The notes below the pieces were generated by a model. It was not told the origin of the DNA. It ran no database searches and saw only the letters and a program-made list of their open reading frames with translations. From assembly GCF_029891735.1 (NCBI RefSeq), contig NZ_JANQDH010000058.1, forward strand, positions 1 through 64,000: a stretch of DNA of 64,000 nt, read 5' to 3'. Of the stretch, positions 10,074-18,716 are shown in pieces; the stretch's first letter is position 1, and each line of letters starts with the position of its first letter. Origin of the DNA: Chrysosporum bergii ANA360D. GTDB lineage: Bacteria; Cyanobacteriota; Cyanobacteriia; Cyanobacteriales; Nostocaceae. The translations under genes and the position numbers were made by a program.

Positions 10074-11603
10074 TTACAGCCTGCGCCAGCTACGACCATC
10101 TTGGTTAATGAGCAGTTCAGCCTCTGCTGGTTCCCATGTTCCTGCTTCATAGCGAGGAATGGTGGCCGGATCTGCGGGTGCATCCCAAACAGAAAGGGCA
10201 GGGGTTACTACTTGCCATGCTGCTTCTACTTCGTCCGCTCGTGTAAATAGTGTTTGGTCGCCCATCATACAGTCAAGAAAAAGGCGATCGTAAGCATCGG
10301 AAGTTGCTTGAATGCCGAAGGAACCGTAACTAAAGTCCATATCAACAGAACGAGTGCGAAATTCTGCCCCTGGCATTTTGACATCAAAGCGTAAAGAAAT
10401 TCCTTCATTAGGCTGAATCCGCATAGCTAAAACATTGGCGTTTCTCTGTTGGGCTGCAGATTGAAACATCCGAGAAGGAACATCGCGGAAGTGAATAGAT
10501 ATTTCACTCACCTTTTTAGGCATCCGCTTCCCTGTACGCAAGTAAAAAGGAACTCCTTGCCAGCGCCAGTTATCAACCAAGAACTTCATAGCCACATAAG
10601 TAGGAGTGATAGAGTTAGGGTCTACTCCCGGTTCTTGGTGATAACCGGGGACTTGTTGCCCTTTCATCCAACCTGCACTATATTGACCTCGCACTGCTGA
10701 ACGTGACAAGTTGGGAACATCAGCTAATCGAGTAGCTTGTAATACTTTTACTTTTTCCGTGCGGATACTGTCGGCATCCATTGAGTTGGGTGCTTCCATT
10801 GCCGTTAAGCAGTAAAGCTGCATCAGGTGATTTTGCAGCATATCCCTGAGAGCGCCGGCTTTTTCGTAGTAGCCCGCTCGGTCTTCTACCCCCACGGTTT
10901 CTGCTACAGTGATTTGTACGTGGTCAACAAATTGACGATTCCACAATGGCTCAAATATGGCGTTGGCGAAGCGGAATACTAGGAGGTTTTGAACTGTTTC
11001 TTTACCTAGGTAGTGGTCTATACGGTAGACTTGGTTTTCTTGGCAGTACTTTTTTACTACTTGGTTAAGACTTTGTGCTGATGCCAGGTCACGACCAAAG
11101 GGTTTTTCAATGACTAGACGATGTTTGTAGGAGTCCTGTAGCATTCCGGCGCTTCCTAGCTGTCTGATGGCTTCGGGAAAGAAGTTGGGAGCTACGGAAA
11201 GATAGAACATCCGGTTTCCTCTGGTGTTCTCTTTTTCGTCTAGTTCAGTGAGGAAGGTTTTTAGTTTGTGATAGCTTTCTGGTTTGTCTATATCTCCGGG
11301 ACAATAATACAGACGTTGAGAAAAGTCTTGCCAGAGTTCTCCTAATGGGACGTTAGGATGGGCTTCTGTCATCCCTTTTTCCATTTGCTCCCGGAAGTAT
11401 TCATGGCTCCACTCTCTTCGTGCTACGCCCACTACTGTTATTTCTGGTGGTATGCGTCCTTCTCGCCGCAGTTTGTACAGTGCGGGGACGAGTTTACGCC
11501 AAGTAAGGTCACCTGATGCGCCAAAGATGACTATTATTTGGGGTTCGGGCATTCCTTGCTGTTGCAGACCAACGCGCAAGGGATTTTCTAGAAGGGTAAT
11601 CAT
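10074..11603 (-). CDS. zwf: glucose-6-phosphate 1-dehydrogenase
   Basis: A 509-residue Zwf, which oxidises glucose-6-phosphate to 6-phosphogluconolactone with NADP+. This is the entry to the oxidative pentose phosphate pathway, used at night and in heterocysts. The Rossmann motif '[11 protein letters not shown]' starts at residue 28, and the substrate and catalytic motif 'RIDHYLGKE' lies near residue 200. Length is typical. Neighbours are tal (62 bp upstream) and opcA (54 bp downstream), the standard cyanobacterial arrangement. The ATG at 11603 gives [10 protein letters not shown]. Confidence 0.97.
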   Translation of the reverse strand: MITLLENPLRVGLQQQGMPEPQIIVIFGASGDLTWRKLVPALYKLRREGRIPPEITVVGVARREWSHEYFREQMEKGMTEAHPNVPLGELWQDFSQRLYYCPGDIDKPESYHKLKTFLTELDEKENTRGNRMFYLSVAPNFFPEAIRQLGSAGMLQDSYKHRLVIEKPFGRDLASAQSLNQVVKKYCQENQVYRIDHYLGKETVQNLLVFRFANAIFEPLWNRQFVDHVQITVAETVGVEDRAGYYEKAGALRDMLQNHLMQLYCLTAMEAPNSMDADSIRTEKVKVLQATRLADVPNLSRSAVRGQYSAGWMKGQQVPGYHQEPGVDPNSITPTYVAMKFLVDNWRWQGVPFYLRTGKRMPKKVSEISIHFRDVPSRMFQSAAQQRNANVLAMRIQPNEGISLRFDVKMPGAEFRTRSVDMDFSYGSFGIQATSDAYDRLFLDCMMGDQTLFTRADEVEAAWQVVTPALSVWDAPADPATIPRYEAGTWEPAEAELLINQDGRSWRRL

Positions 11604-11665
11604 AATGTTTTCAGTGGGCTGTTGAGTGGTGTGTTGTTGGTTTGGTTTTCTCTCAACGAGAATGC

Positions 11666-12811
11666 TTACACGGGTGACAATAACCTGATTTTGTTTTCTA
11701 AAGAGTTCATCAAGGACTGGTAGGGTTTGACAAATTTGTCAATGCCTTCTTTTAGGAGTTCGTCCATGACAATATTGAGATCAATGTTAATGTCTGGGTC
11801 TTTAAGGCTTTCTATGAGTTGGTGGGCTTCTTCAACTCCTGTTTCTAAGCGATTAGCTACTTGACAATGGTCGGCACAAGCAGCAATGGTGGCTGGTGGT
11901 AGGGTGTTGATGGTGTCGGGTCCTATTAATTCTTCTACATACATAACGTCGCTGTATAGGGGGTTTTTGGTGCTGGTGCTAGCCCAGAGTAGTTTTTGTT
12001 GGTTGGCTCCTTTAGCTGCTAGGGTTTGCCATCTCTGGCTGTGAATGATTTTTTTGTATTCCTGGTAGGCAATTTTGGCGTTAGCTATGGCTATTTTGCC
12101 CCGGATGGCTTGCAGTTTTGCTTCCTGGGTGATGTCGTCCAGTCCACGCTTCATTTTGGCTTCTATTTTGGCATCAATGTTAGTGTCTATGCGACTGAGA
12201 AAGAAGCTGGCTACTGAAGCTATTTGGCTGAGGTCTTGATTTTGTGCTGCCCTTTTTTCTAAGCCAGCCATATAAGCCTCTGCTGTTTTGATGTAGCTAT
12301 CTACTGAGAACAACAGAGTAATGTTAATATTGATGCCTTCGGATATGGCTTGTTCTACTGCGGGTAGTCCTGCTGGTGTTCCAGGAATTTTTACCAATAG
12401 GTTTTCTCGCCCGATTTCTTGGCTATAGCGCCTGGCTTCTGCTATTGATGCTTGGGTTTCATGGGCGATGGTGGGGGGTATTTCTATACTAACGTAACCA
12501 TCTAGTCTACGACTGGCTTGATATACGGGGCGGAGTATGTCGCAGGCGTTGCGTATGTCGGCAAAAACAAGGTTTTCGTAAATTTGGTATGTGGGTAGTC
12601 CGGCGCGAATTCCTGCTTGGATGTCGGGGTCATAAATGGGGTTGTTGGCGATGGCTTGTTCAAAGATAGTGGGGTTGGAGGTGATGCCAGAAATACCCTG
12701 ATTTTCTACTAGGTTTTGCAGTTCTCCTGATTGAATGATTTCACGGTTCAAGTTATCCATCCAGATGCTTTGACCATGTTGTTTGATTTGGTGTATGTGA
12801 TTGGTTGCCAT
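11666..12811 (-). CDS. tal: transaldolase
   Basis: A 381-residue long-form transaldolase of the non-oxidative pentose phosphate pathway. The Schiff-base lysine is Lys141 in '[12 protein letters not shown]', and 'GITSNPTIF' near residue 42 is the conserved N-terminal motif. I start at ATG 12811 ([11 protein letters not shown]), the conserved family start; AGGAG lies about 13 nt upstream. An ATG at 12835 and a further non-ATG start at 12868 would add only unconserved basic residues. It lies between fbp and zwf and is probably co-transcribed with zwf and opcA. Confidence 0.94.
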   Translation of the reverse strand: MATNHIHQIKQHGQSIWMDNLNREIIQSGELQNLVENQGISGITSNPTIFEQAIANNPIYDPDIQAGIRAGLPTYQIYENLVFADIRNACDILRPVYQASRRLDGYVSIEIPPTIAHETQASIAEARRYSQEIGRENLLVKIPGTPAGLPAVEQAISEGININITLLFSVDSYIKTAEAYMAGLEKRAAQNQDLSQIASVASFFLSRIDTNIDAKIEAKMKRGLDDITQEAKLQAIRGKIAIANAKIAYQEYKKIIHSQRWQTLAAKGANQQKLLWASTSTKNPLYSDVMYVEELIGPDTINTLPPATIAACADHCQVANRLETGVEEAHQLIESLKDPDINIDLNIVMDELLKEGIDKFVKPYQSLMNSLENKIRLLSPV

Positions 12812-13024
12812 GGCTGTGGTTTTTCTCCTGTTCATAAAGAAGACTTTTTTGAATTGTCGCTTTGCCAATCACTTATGACATCAACCAGGTGAAGTAATTT
12901 TTAATTCATAAGTAGAGATGTTGTCTAATTACATGGCTGTGGTCAGGTTTTGCGTACGGTTGGTAAAATTGGCGTATTTTTAATTCTAGCTTTGGTGCTG
13001 TTGGAGTCTTTTTCTCCTGGGGTT

Positions 13025-14074
13025 TTAGTGTCCATTTTGAATGAAGGATTCTACTTTGGCCACGTCTTGTTTACTACCAATTATTAAAGGTGTACGTTGA
13101 TGCAGTTTTTTGGGTACTACGTCTAAAATGTCTACTAATCCTGTGGTGGCGCGTCCTCCTGCTTGTTCTATGACAAAGGCTAACGGGGCTGTTTCATAGA
13201 GAAGCCGCAATTTACCTTCTGGTTTCTGTATTGTGCCTGGGTAGAGAAATACACCACCTTGAACTAATATGCGGTGGATGTCGCTGACCATGGCTCCACT
13301 GTAACGGGCTGTGTAACCTTCCGTGCGGTGGACGTAGCGGATATATTCCCGCATAGATTCTTCCCATTGCCAAAAGTTACCTTCGTTAACGCTATATACT
13401 GAACCGTGGTTAGGGATGCGGATGTTTTCTTCTGAGAGGATAAATTCCCCGAGGCTGGGATCTAGGGTGAATGAATGAACTCCGTTGCCCATGGTATAAA
13501 CTAGCATGGTGCTGGGTCCATAGAGTATGTATCCGGCGGCAATTTGCTTGTGTCCGTTGGTGAGGAGGTCAGATGCTGTTTGATCTTTGTCGTCGCCTTG
13601 TTGTTGTCGAAGGGAGAATATGGAACCCAAACTTAAGTTAGTATCTGTATTCGATGAGCCGTCAATGGGGTCATAGAGTAAAGTGTAGCGACCGATGGGG
13701 CAGTTTTCTGGGATGTAGTACGGTGCTTCCATTTCTTCGGAGGCTAGGCGACAAACTAAGCCGCTTTGCTTGAATACAGAGATGAATACATCGTTGGCGT
13801 AGACATCCATGTTTTTGACGCTTTCTCCCTGGACGTTGATATCTCCGGAGAATCCCAGAACGCCTTCCATTAGTCCGGCGCGACTGAGGCGACGAGCTAT
13901 GAGTTTACCTGCTAAGGCGATGCGATTCATCACGGCGCTTAAATCTTGTGCTTCTGCTCCAAAACTGTGCATTTGTTCGAGTACGTGACGGGATAATGTT
14001 GTACAATCACGATCTAAGCTTTTCTTGGTGGCATCATTCACAGATAGGTTTAAAGATTCGGGCGCTTGAGTCAT
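13025..14074 (-). CDS. fbp: fructose-1,6-bisphosphatase class I
   Basis: A 349-residue class I FBPase hydrolysing fructose-1,6-bisphosphate to fructose-6-phosphate (Calvin cycle and gluconeogenesis). The metal and substrate motif 'YDPIDGSSN' is present, together with the C-terminal '[17 protein letters not shown]'. The ATG at 14074 (MTQAPESLN) follows an AGAGAG-like ribosome binding site. It is the promoter-proximal gene of the leftward fbp-tal-zwf-opcA cluster. The 213 bp gap before tal leaves room for an internal promoter. Confidence 0.96.
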   Translation of the reverse strand: MTQAPESLNLSVNDATKKSLDRDCTTLSRHVLEQMHSFGAEAQDLSAVMNRIALAGKLIARRLSRAGLMEGVLGFSGDINVQGESVKNMDVYANDVFISVFKQSGLVCRLASEEMEAPYYIPENCPIGRYTLLYDPIDGSSNTDTNLSLGSIFSLRQQQGDDKDQTASDLLTNGHKQIAAGYILYGPSTMLVYTMGNGVHSFTLDPSLGEFILSEENIRIPNHGSVYSVNEGNFWQWEESMREYIRYVHRTEGYTARYSGAMVSDIHRILVQGGVFLYPGTIQKPEGKLRLLYETAPLAFVIEQAGGRATTGLVDILDVVPKKLHQRTPLIIGSKQDVAKVESFIQNGH

Positions 14075-14280
14075 TTTTGTTACTCTCTAGGATTTGGCTG
14101 ATGGGTGAAGATCATTAATGGCAACTTGGTCGTTGCTATCTATATCTTAGAAAGGTATTTTGATAACTTAAATATGATTTTAGATAAACTAAAGAATTAG
14201 ACATTGCCCACAAAAAATCTAGAAACTTGGAATGTAGCATCTCTGTTTGGTGGATGTCTTGAGGAAACGGGGATGTTTTT

Positions 14281-14718
14281 TTATTCCATATCGGTAAATG
14301 CTGAAATAGCCGTCATAGCTCGGTTGCAAATTTCTTGCTTGTTTACCATTTTCCGCAACTCAGAGACTTTATACCGACCTTCATTAATCTCTAAAGAGGC
14401 TTGGTTAATGGCTTGACGGTATGCGCTTTCTAGAGATTCCCTGAGTTCGGAGTCGTCAAGGTATGTACCTTTGGATTTAGGACGAGCATTCAAGTCCTGA
14501 ATTTCTAAAATCGCGTTTCGGATGAATACATCCCAAGAGCGAGTGGTGCGTTTTTCTACGTCTTGCTTGATGAAATGTAACATAAGAACTATACCATAAC
14601 TACGAATTTTATTCAAAATATCCTTTTTGCTCATCTCTTCCATTTCATCAATCATCAGTAGCGCACTGGATATGTTGCCTTTTTTTAAAAATTTCCGTAA
14701 TTCTATTAGTTCTTCCAT
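14281..14718 (-). CDS. DUF29-like protein
   Basis: A 145-residue, charged, all-helical protein. The stretch 'KIRSYGIVLMLHFIKQ' followed by 'RSWDVFIRNAILEIQDLN' resembles DUF29, a family expanded in cyanobacteria. No catalytic residues are evident and the function is unknown. It stands alone, 207 bp downstream of the fbp start and transcribed in the same direction as the rbp gene on its right. The ATG at 14718 has only a weak ribosome binding site. Confidence 0.6.
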   Translation of the reverse strand: MEELIELRKFLKKGNISSALLMIDEMEEMSKKDILNKIRSYGIVLMLHFIKQDVEKRTTRSWDVFIRNAILEIQDLNARPKSKGTYLDDSELRESLESAYRQAINQASLEINEGRYKVSELRKMVNKQEICNRAMTAISAFTDME

Positions 14719-14857
14719 GAAATTTCATCTGCAAAAGTAGGCAGTAAATATTGCTGCGTGAACACCCATACATTGGCCATGCCATAAGAGTTTAATCTAT
14801 TTTAAACTTGTTGGCTAACTAAATGAAATGTTTTGCTCCTGAGAATGGATAAAAATG

Positions 14858-14901
14858 CCCGGCTTTTGTGAAAACTTGGTTAATGTTGACAACTAGCCGG
14901 G
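14858..14901 (-). terminator. rho-independent terminator of the RRM gene
   Basis: Inverted repeat CCCGGCT (14858-14864) and AGCCGGG (14895-14901). Read leftward the hairpin is followed by CATTTTTATCC, a T-tract. It sits 86 bp after the stop codon of the leftward RNA-binding protein gene. Confidence 0.6.
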
Positions 14902-14986
14902 TATATATTCATTATTTCTAGCAAATTTCTGCAAATTAATTTTGCATAACTAGAAAAAAATATGGTATGGTAGTGAGTCCACTTGA

Positions 14987-15274
14987 TTAAAAATCTTGTT
15001 TTTTTGTCCAACCCCCTCCTCGCCGATTATCTTCCTTTGGTTTAGCTTTGTTGACTCTCAGTTGACGACCCATCCATTCTGCGCCATCTAATTTGGCAAT
15101 AGCAGCATCTTCTTGGGCATCTTCGTTCATTTCAACAAACGCAAAGCCACGCATTCGTCCTGTTTCTCGGTCGGTAGGTAGCACTACTCTTTTGACTTCG
15201 CCGTAGTCTGCAAATACTTCTCTTAAATCTTCTTCAGTAGCGCGGTAAGAAAGGTTTCCAACGTAAATAGTCAT
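14987..15274 (-). CDS. RRM-type RNA-binding protein (cyanobacterial Rbp family)
   Basis: A 95-residue protein with a single RNA-recognition motif: RNP2 'IYVGNL' at residues 3-8 and RNP1 'RGFAFVEM' near residue 42. A short Gly/Arg tail (RRGGGWTKKQDF) follows. This family is typically cold-induced in cyanobacteria and binds RNA. The upstream region is long (423 bp to the next gene) and holds a tandem repeat, in keeping with a long regulated 5' leader, though no element is proved. The ATG at 15274 starts MTIYVGNLSY. A second family member is at 49869. Confidence 0.93.
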   Translation of the reverse strand: MTIYVGNLSYRATEEDLREVFADYGEVKRVVLPTDRETGRMRGFAFVEMNEDAQEDAAIAKLDGAEWMGRQLRVNKAKPKEDNRRGGGWTKKQDF

Positions 15275-15525
15275 GTGGGTAACGTAATTTTTAACAAAAA
15301 GCGATTAGTTCAGCTGGGGAAACAAAAGTAAACAAACTACAAAATATTGCATGGTCTACTCTGACTCACCTATGGCGAATGTTGTAGGACAGCGATGGTT
15401 ATGCTGGCTTTTGCTTCAACTAAGGATGCCAGAGGGCTGAACTTACGCTTATGCTCACATAATAACTGATTGTGACATTTTTCAAAGTATGAGATTTAAC
15501 AAAGTCTAATAATATGGATTTAGGC

Positions 15526-15565
15526 GTGTTTATATGTTTTTATATGTGTTTATATGTGTTTATAT
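15526..15565. repeat. four tandem 10 bp units (GTGTTTATAT)
   Basis: Units at 15526, 15536, 15546 and 15556; the second reads GTTTTTATAT, the others are identical. The array lies in the 423 bp intergenic region 15275-15697, upstream of the leftward RRM gene. The rest of that region holds the inverted repeat at 15592-15629 and no other evident gene. Confidence 0.75.
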
Positions 15566-15591
15566 TTGTCTTTTTATGTAATGAGATTTGG

Positions 15592-15629
15592 TTTAGCCAG
15601 CCCTAAGTATACTGTTAGGGCTGGCTAAA
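15592..15629. terminator. perfect 15 bp inverted repeat, terminator-like
   Basis: TTTAGCCAGCCCTAA (15592-15606) and TTAGGGCTGGCTAAA (15615-15629) form a perfect stem with an 8 nt loop. It lies 69 bp downstream of the leftward 72-residue gene, so it probably ends or stabilises that transcript. There is no strong T-tract, so a different role such as a protein-binding site is possible. Confidence 0.5.
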
Positions 15630-15697
15630 TACTTACCCTACAAGAGTTTTATTCACACTCTACCTTGGGTTATTGAATTTTGAGATGGGTGACAGTT

Positions 15698-15916
15698 TCA
15701 GTCAATGGCAATTTGCTGAGGTCCGCTAGCCTTACCATTATGTGCGTCGTGAGTTGAGGTAGTATGAGTAGTTGAGTTAATTTGTTGGTCTAGCCAGCTT
15801 TTTACAGGATCGTCCTTGAGGTTGAGTCGCAGCACACCTGAAAAAAAACCCCCCATAAATGAAACTGGGTGCTTGGTCAATTGTTGAAATATTGGGGACA
15901 ATTCATCAAAGAACAT
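15698..15916 (-). CDS. small conserved-looking hypothetical protein
   Basis: A 72-residue protein starting MFFDELSPIF. A hydrophobic Gly/Phe patch (FMGGFFSGVLRL, about residues 20-31) precedes a segment 'KDDPVKSWLDQQ' and a polar tail rich in Thr, Ser and His. AGGAG lies 10 nt before the ATG at 15916, which supports real translation. I do not recognise a function. It lies next to the accessory cluster and is not obviously part of it. Confidence 0.6.
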   Translation of the reverse strand: MFFDELSPIFQQLTKHPVSFMGGFFSGVLRLNLKDDPVKSWLDQQINSTTHTTSTHDAHNGKASGPQQIAID

Positions 15917-16079
15917 ATTTCACAGTCTCCTGTTGTTTAGTAGCAATGTTGACATAATCACTGATCTAGAAGGTGACAGTATTGCACCTGTAGCTTCTAA
16001 TTCATTAGCGATCGCTTTGGAAAATGAAAAAATCTGTATTTCTTGATTCACTTTATGTCGTTGGGTACGACTGCCCTGG

Positions 16080-17711
16080 TTAATTTGTTGTCCAAACTGA
16101 ATATACTACCTGACCATTAATAATAGTAAGCAGAGGTTTAATCAAGGGGATTTTTTCGGCGGTAACGGTCATTATATCGTCAGAGATAACCACCAAATCA
16201 GCCAATTTGCCACATTCAATCGATCCCTTTTCTTTTTCTTCAAAAGTGACATAGGCGTTGTTAATAGTTAGGAGACGCAATGCTTGCTCTCTGGAGATTC
16301 CCTGATCGGGATTGACTAATCCCCATTTCCATGTATTGCGAGTATGAAGAAAATAAATAGCCGTGAAGTAATTCAAGGGAATGCTAGAAATATCACTCCC
16401 CAAACCTACTGGAACCCCGCTCTCAATTAGCATTTTAAATGGGTCCATTGTTTGCGCCACGGTTTTACCGTGATAAACTTCAAGCGCAGGATAGTAATAG
16501 TAATGATGCCACATGGGTGTCAGGACAACACCAAGTTTTTTCATCTTTGCCAAATGCCGCTCTTGAGGATAGAAGAGTTGGGAGATGATCCAGCGCCGGT
16601 CTGAAAGTGGATAAAGATCGTTGACGCGATCGAGAATATCTAACACCTCATCAATCGCTAAATCACCCCCTGCCAAAATCCCACCACTGATGCCTAATTT
16701 TGCCATACCCGTGATGATTTGCTCTATTTTTTCTGTGCTACCATCCCGGCTACTGTGAAAGCGACGGACTCGCTCTTCAGGGACGCGCTGATTGTAAATA
16801 GGTGTGCTTAAATTGCTCCGATTGTATTCATCATCGGCAAAAATATAACTTGCTCGGTCTATTTGAAACCAGCGATCGCCAAAAGGATTGTTGAGATAAA
16901 ATTGCTCGAAGTTGCTTAAAATCTCTGAGATGGGTAGGGACATATTTAGGGATAATTGCGCTGAGACTCGAATCGGTAGTTTACCTTCGCGGTAAAGTTG
17001 ATGGTAAAAACGCAAATCCGGGATGGAAATGCCTCCTTCTCGAATACTGGTGACTCCCGCTTTAGCACACTCTCCCAATGCCCAAAGTAAAGCATTTCTT
17101 TTTTGTTCTGCGCTAAATTTTAGATGAACACCATCAAGGAGTTTAGCTGCATCCCCCATCAGTACACCTGTTGGTTCACCTGTAACCGGGTCTTTTTCAA
17201 TCCAACCGTATTCTGGCTGCGGAGTATTTTTTGTAATCTTAAATTGTTTGAGAGCATAAGAATTAAGATAAATATATTCCCCACGCAATATTACCGGATG
17301 TTCGGGGGCAACTGCATCGAGTTCTTCTTTTGTTGGATCTCTCCCTTCTTGAAGCATTTGCGGAAACCAACCGGAATTACTGGTAATTACCTGACCTTTT
17401 GGGATTCTTGCTGCTGCTTCCCTCACGGCATCAAGAATATCTCCTACACTTTCTGAAAGAGAAATATTCGCGCCGTATTTTTGGGCGGTTGCTCGATCTA
17501 GCAAGCGAAAATGTCCGTCGATAAATCCGGGAATAACTGTTTTTCCTTCCAAGTCTAATGTTTTTGTGCTTTCTCTTGCTAGAGATAGTATCTGATTGCT
17601 TGCCCCCACGGCCACAAATCTTCCGTCTTTAATTGCTACTGCTTGTGCAATGGTGAATTTCTCATCTACAGTGATAATCTTAGCGTTGTACAAAATTAAA
17701 TCCGGTGACAT
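16080..17711 (-). CDS. amidohydrolase (YtcJ-like) paralogue with lost metal ligands
   Basis: A 543-residue Amidohydro_3/YtcJ-like protein, similar along its length to the protein at 27578-29278. The fold hallmarks remain ('TVIPGFIDGH', 'AGVTSIREG', 'ADLVVISDD'), but the metal site is mostly gone. The strand-1 HxH is H67-F-R69; the His of 'VHAGGD' is Leu346 in 'ILAGGD'; the His of 'DHAHYGQ' is Gln378 in 'SQLFYPQ'. Only Asp440 (LGSD) and His67 persist, so hydrolysis is unlikely; it may be a partner or binding protein. I start at ATG 17711, because AAGGA sits 7 nt upstream and the paralogue aligns from here. An in-frame ATG at 17741 lacks a ribosome binding site, and starts further upstream fall in the repeat. 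Confidence 0.85.
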   Translation of the reverse strand: MSPDLILYNAKIITVDEKFTIAQAVAIKDGRFVAVGASNQILSLARESTKTLDLEGKTVIPGFIDGHFRLLDRATAQKYGANISLSESVGDILDAVREAAARIPKGQVITSNSGWFPQMLQEGRDPTKEELDAVAPEHPVILRGEYIYLNSYALKQFKITKNTPQPEYGWIEKDPVTGEPTGVLMGDAAKLLDGVHLKFSAEQKRNALLWALGECAKAGVTSIREGGISIPDLRFYHQLYREGKLPIRVSAQLSLNMSLPISEILSNFEQFYLNNPFGDRWFQIDRASYIFADDEYNRSNLSTPIYNQRVPEERVRRFHSSRDGSTEKIEQIITGMAKLGISGGILAGGDLAIDEVLDILDRVNDLYPLSDRRWIISQLFYPQERHLAKMKKLGVVLTPMWHHYYYYPALEVYHGKTVAQTMDPFKMLIESGVPVGLGSDISSIPLNYFTAIYFLHTRNTWKWGLVNPDQGISREQALRLLTINNAYVTFEEKEKGSIECGKLADLVVISDDIMTVTAEKIPLIKPLLTIINGQVVYSVWTTN

Positions 17712-17718
17712 CACTAAT

Positions 17719-17723
17719 TCCTT
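17719..17723 (-). promoter_or_regulatory. ribosome binding site deciding the start of the amidohydrolase paralogue
   Basis: AAGGA on the minus strand, 7 nt before the ATG at 17711. Upstream starts (ATG 17741, and a non-ATG start at 17831 inside the repeat) have no such site. Confidence 0.65.
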
Positions 17724-17743
17724 GTTCTCTTGACTATTCATAA

Positions 17744-17850
17744 TATAGCATTTCTTAAACAAGCGACATACAAATGTAAATGATAAAATTATTCTATTGC
17801 TGGCATCTTGACTGCTAAAGATGTACCTCACTTGGTCAAAATTTGCTATA
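17744..17850. mobile_element. MITE-like repeat, copy 1
   Basis: Starts TATAGCATTTCTTAAACA and ends AAATTTGCTATA, giving a TATAGCA terminal inverted repeat with TA at the ends. The inside carries GACATACAAATGTAAATGAT and GTACCTCACTTGG, shared with the other copies. Read leftward, the end gives TGCTATATT, an extended -10-like sequence about 31 nt before the amidohydrolase ATG at 17711. Confidence 0.8.
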
Positions 17851-17869
17851 GGGATTGACGGGGGAAAAT

Positions 17870-18529
17870 TCAGGCGATTTTTGTGTCAATGTTTTCTGGT
17901 TCCCCTAATTTATAATCCCTGAATAATTGGTTAGTCTGTTGTATAGCTGAGAGCAATGATGCCAGTGAATCTTCTGGCGCACCAAAGGCGACTACTAAAA
18001 TATTTTGGGATGTTTCAGTAACTTTTGTCTGTTTGTCTGGTCCATCTGACAGAGAAGCCATCACCGTTTTTCCATTTTTCAAAATAATAGCTCCCTCTGC
18101 TAAAGTTAGATTTCCTTGAGAAATGTGATCCAGTGTTTCCAGACCTTTAGCTACTCCTACATAAATATCTTTTGGGATTTTATCCAAATCGTGCAACCCC
18201 ATCAAGATCCCATTTTGTAGTTCAATTCCATAGACCAAATCTACAGATGGATTACTCGGCTGGTAATTTCGTCCATTTAGTGTAGATTTCAATAGCGATA
18301 AAATATGATACCTATTTTTAGAGCCTATCCTTTTGTAGAAATGTTTCATGTGATCTGCACGGGACAAAAGCTCCTTCTCATTTGCTTTTACATAATTAGG
18401 CAGGGTTTCGATGAGTTTAGTAACTTCCGGTGATTCCTGCGTATTATTAATGTTATTTATAGTACTATAAGCAATTTTGAAGCCGGGATATCTTGACACC
18501 AATTCAGATTCCAGATATGTTACTGTCAT
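17870..18529 (-). CDS. free-standing B3/B4 domain protein (PheRS-editing-like)
   Basis: A 219-residue protein resembling the B3/B4 domain of the phenylalanyl-tRNA synthetase beta subunit, which in PheRS hydrolyses mischarged Tyr-tRNA. The match rests on 'NPSVDLVYGIELQNGILMGL', 'EGAIILKNGKTVMASLSDGP' and 'TETSQNILVVAFGAPE', spread over residues ~95-195. The target of free-standing versions is mostly unknown. The ATG at 18529 follows AAGG. It is divergent from the IDO-reductase fusion gene (187 bp apart) and precedes the degenerate amidohydrolase, so it belongs to the cluster by position. A role in clearing tRNA charged with a cluster-made amino acid analogue is speculation. Confidence 0.7.
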   Translation of the reverse strand: MTVTYLESELVSRYPGFKIAYSTINNINNTQESPEVTKLIETLPNYVKANEKELLSRADHMKHFYKRIGSKNRYHILSLLKSTLNGRNYQPSNPSVDLVYGIELQNGILMGLHDLDKIPKDIYVGVAKGLETLDHISQGNLTLAEGAIILKNGKTVMASLSDGPDKQTKVTETSQNILVVAFGAPEDSLASLLSAIQQTNQLFRDYKLGEPENIDTKIA

Positions 18530-18716
18530 CGGACACCTTTATCAAGGGTAAACTAACTACATAATTACAGCATATTTCCGGTAAATGAGGTGCAAATTTT
18601 GATCACAAAACCTTGCACCAAAAGAGTTTTACCGTTGAGCAGTGTTCGCGTAGCGTGCCGAAAGCTGCTGTAACTCTTGGATAAATATAACACAAAACTC
18701 TAACCCAAATATCCTT
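18530..18716. promoter_or_regulatory. divergent promoter region between B3/B4 and IDO-fusion genes
   Basis: 187 bp between the start codons of two divergent cluster genes, so it must hold both promoters. It contains TTGATCACAAAACC (about 18598-18611) and a 'GTTCGCGTAGCGTGCCG' stretch of the kind repeated in Nostoc genomes (18644-18660). I could not pick a convincing -35/-10 pair. An NtcA site was considered near 18546 but the spacing is 7 and not 8. Confidence 0.45.

Noticed and set aside
17712-17831. Longer N-terminus of the degenerate amidohydrolase from 17831
   Set aside because: It would be encoded by the MITE; the AAGGA site and paralogue alignment support ATG 17711.
18546-18558. NtcA site in the divergent promoter (GTA...TAC)
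   Set aside because: The spacing is 7 and not 8 bases, and no matching -10 is evident.
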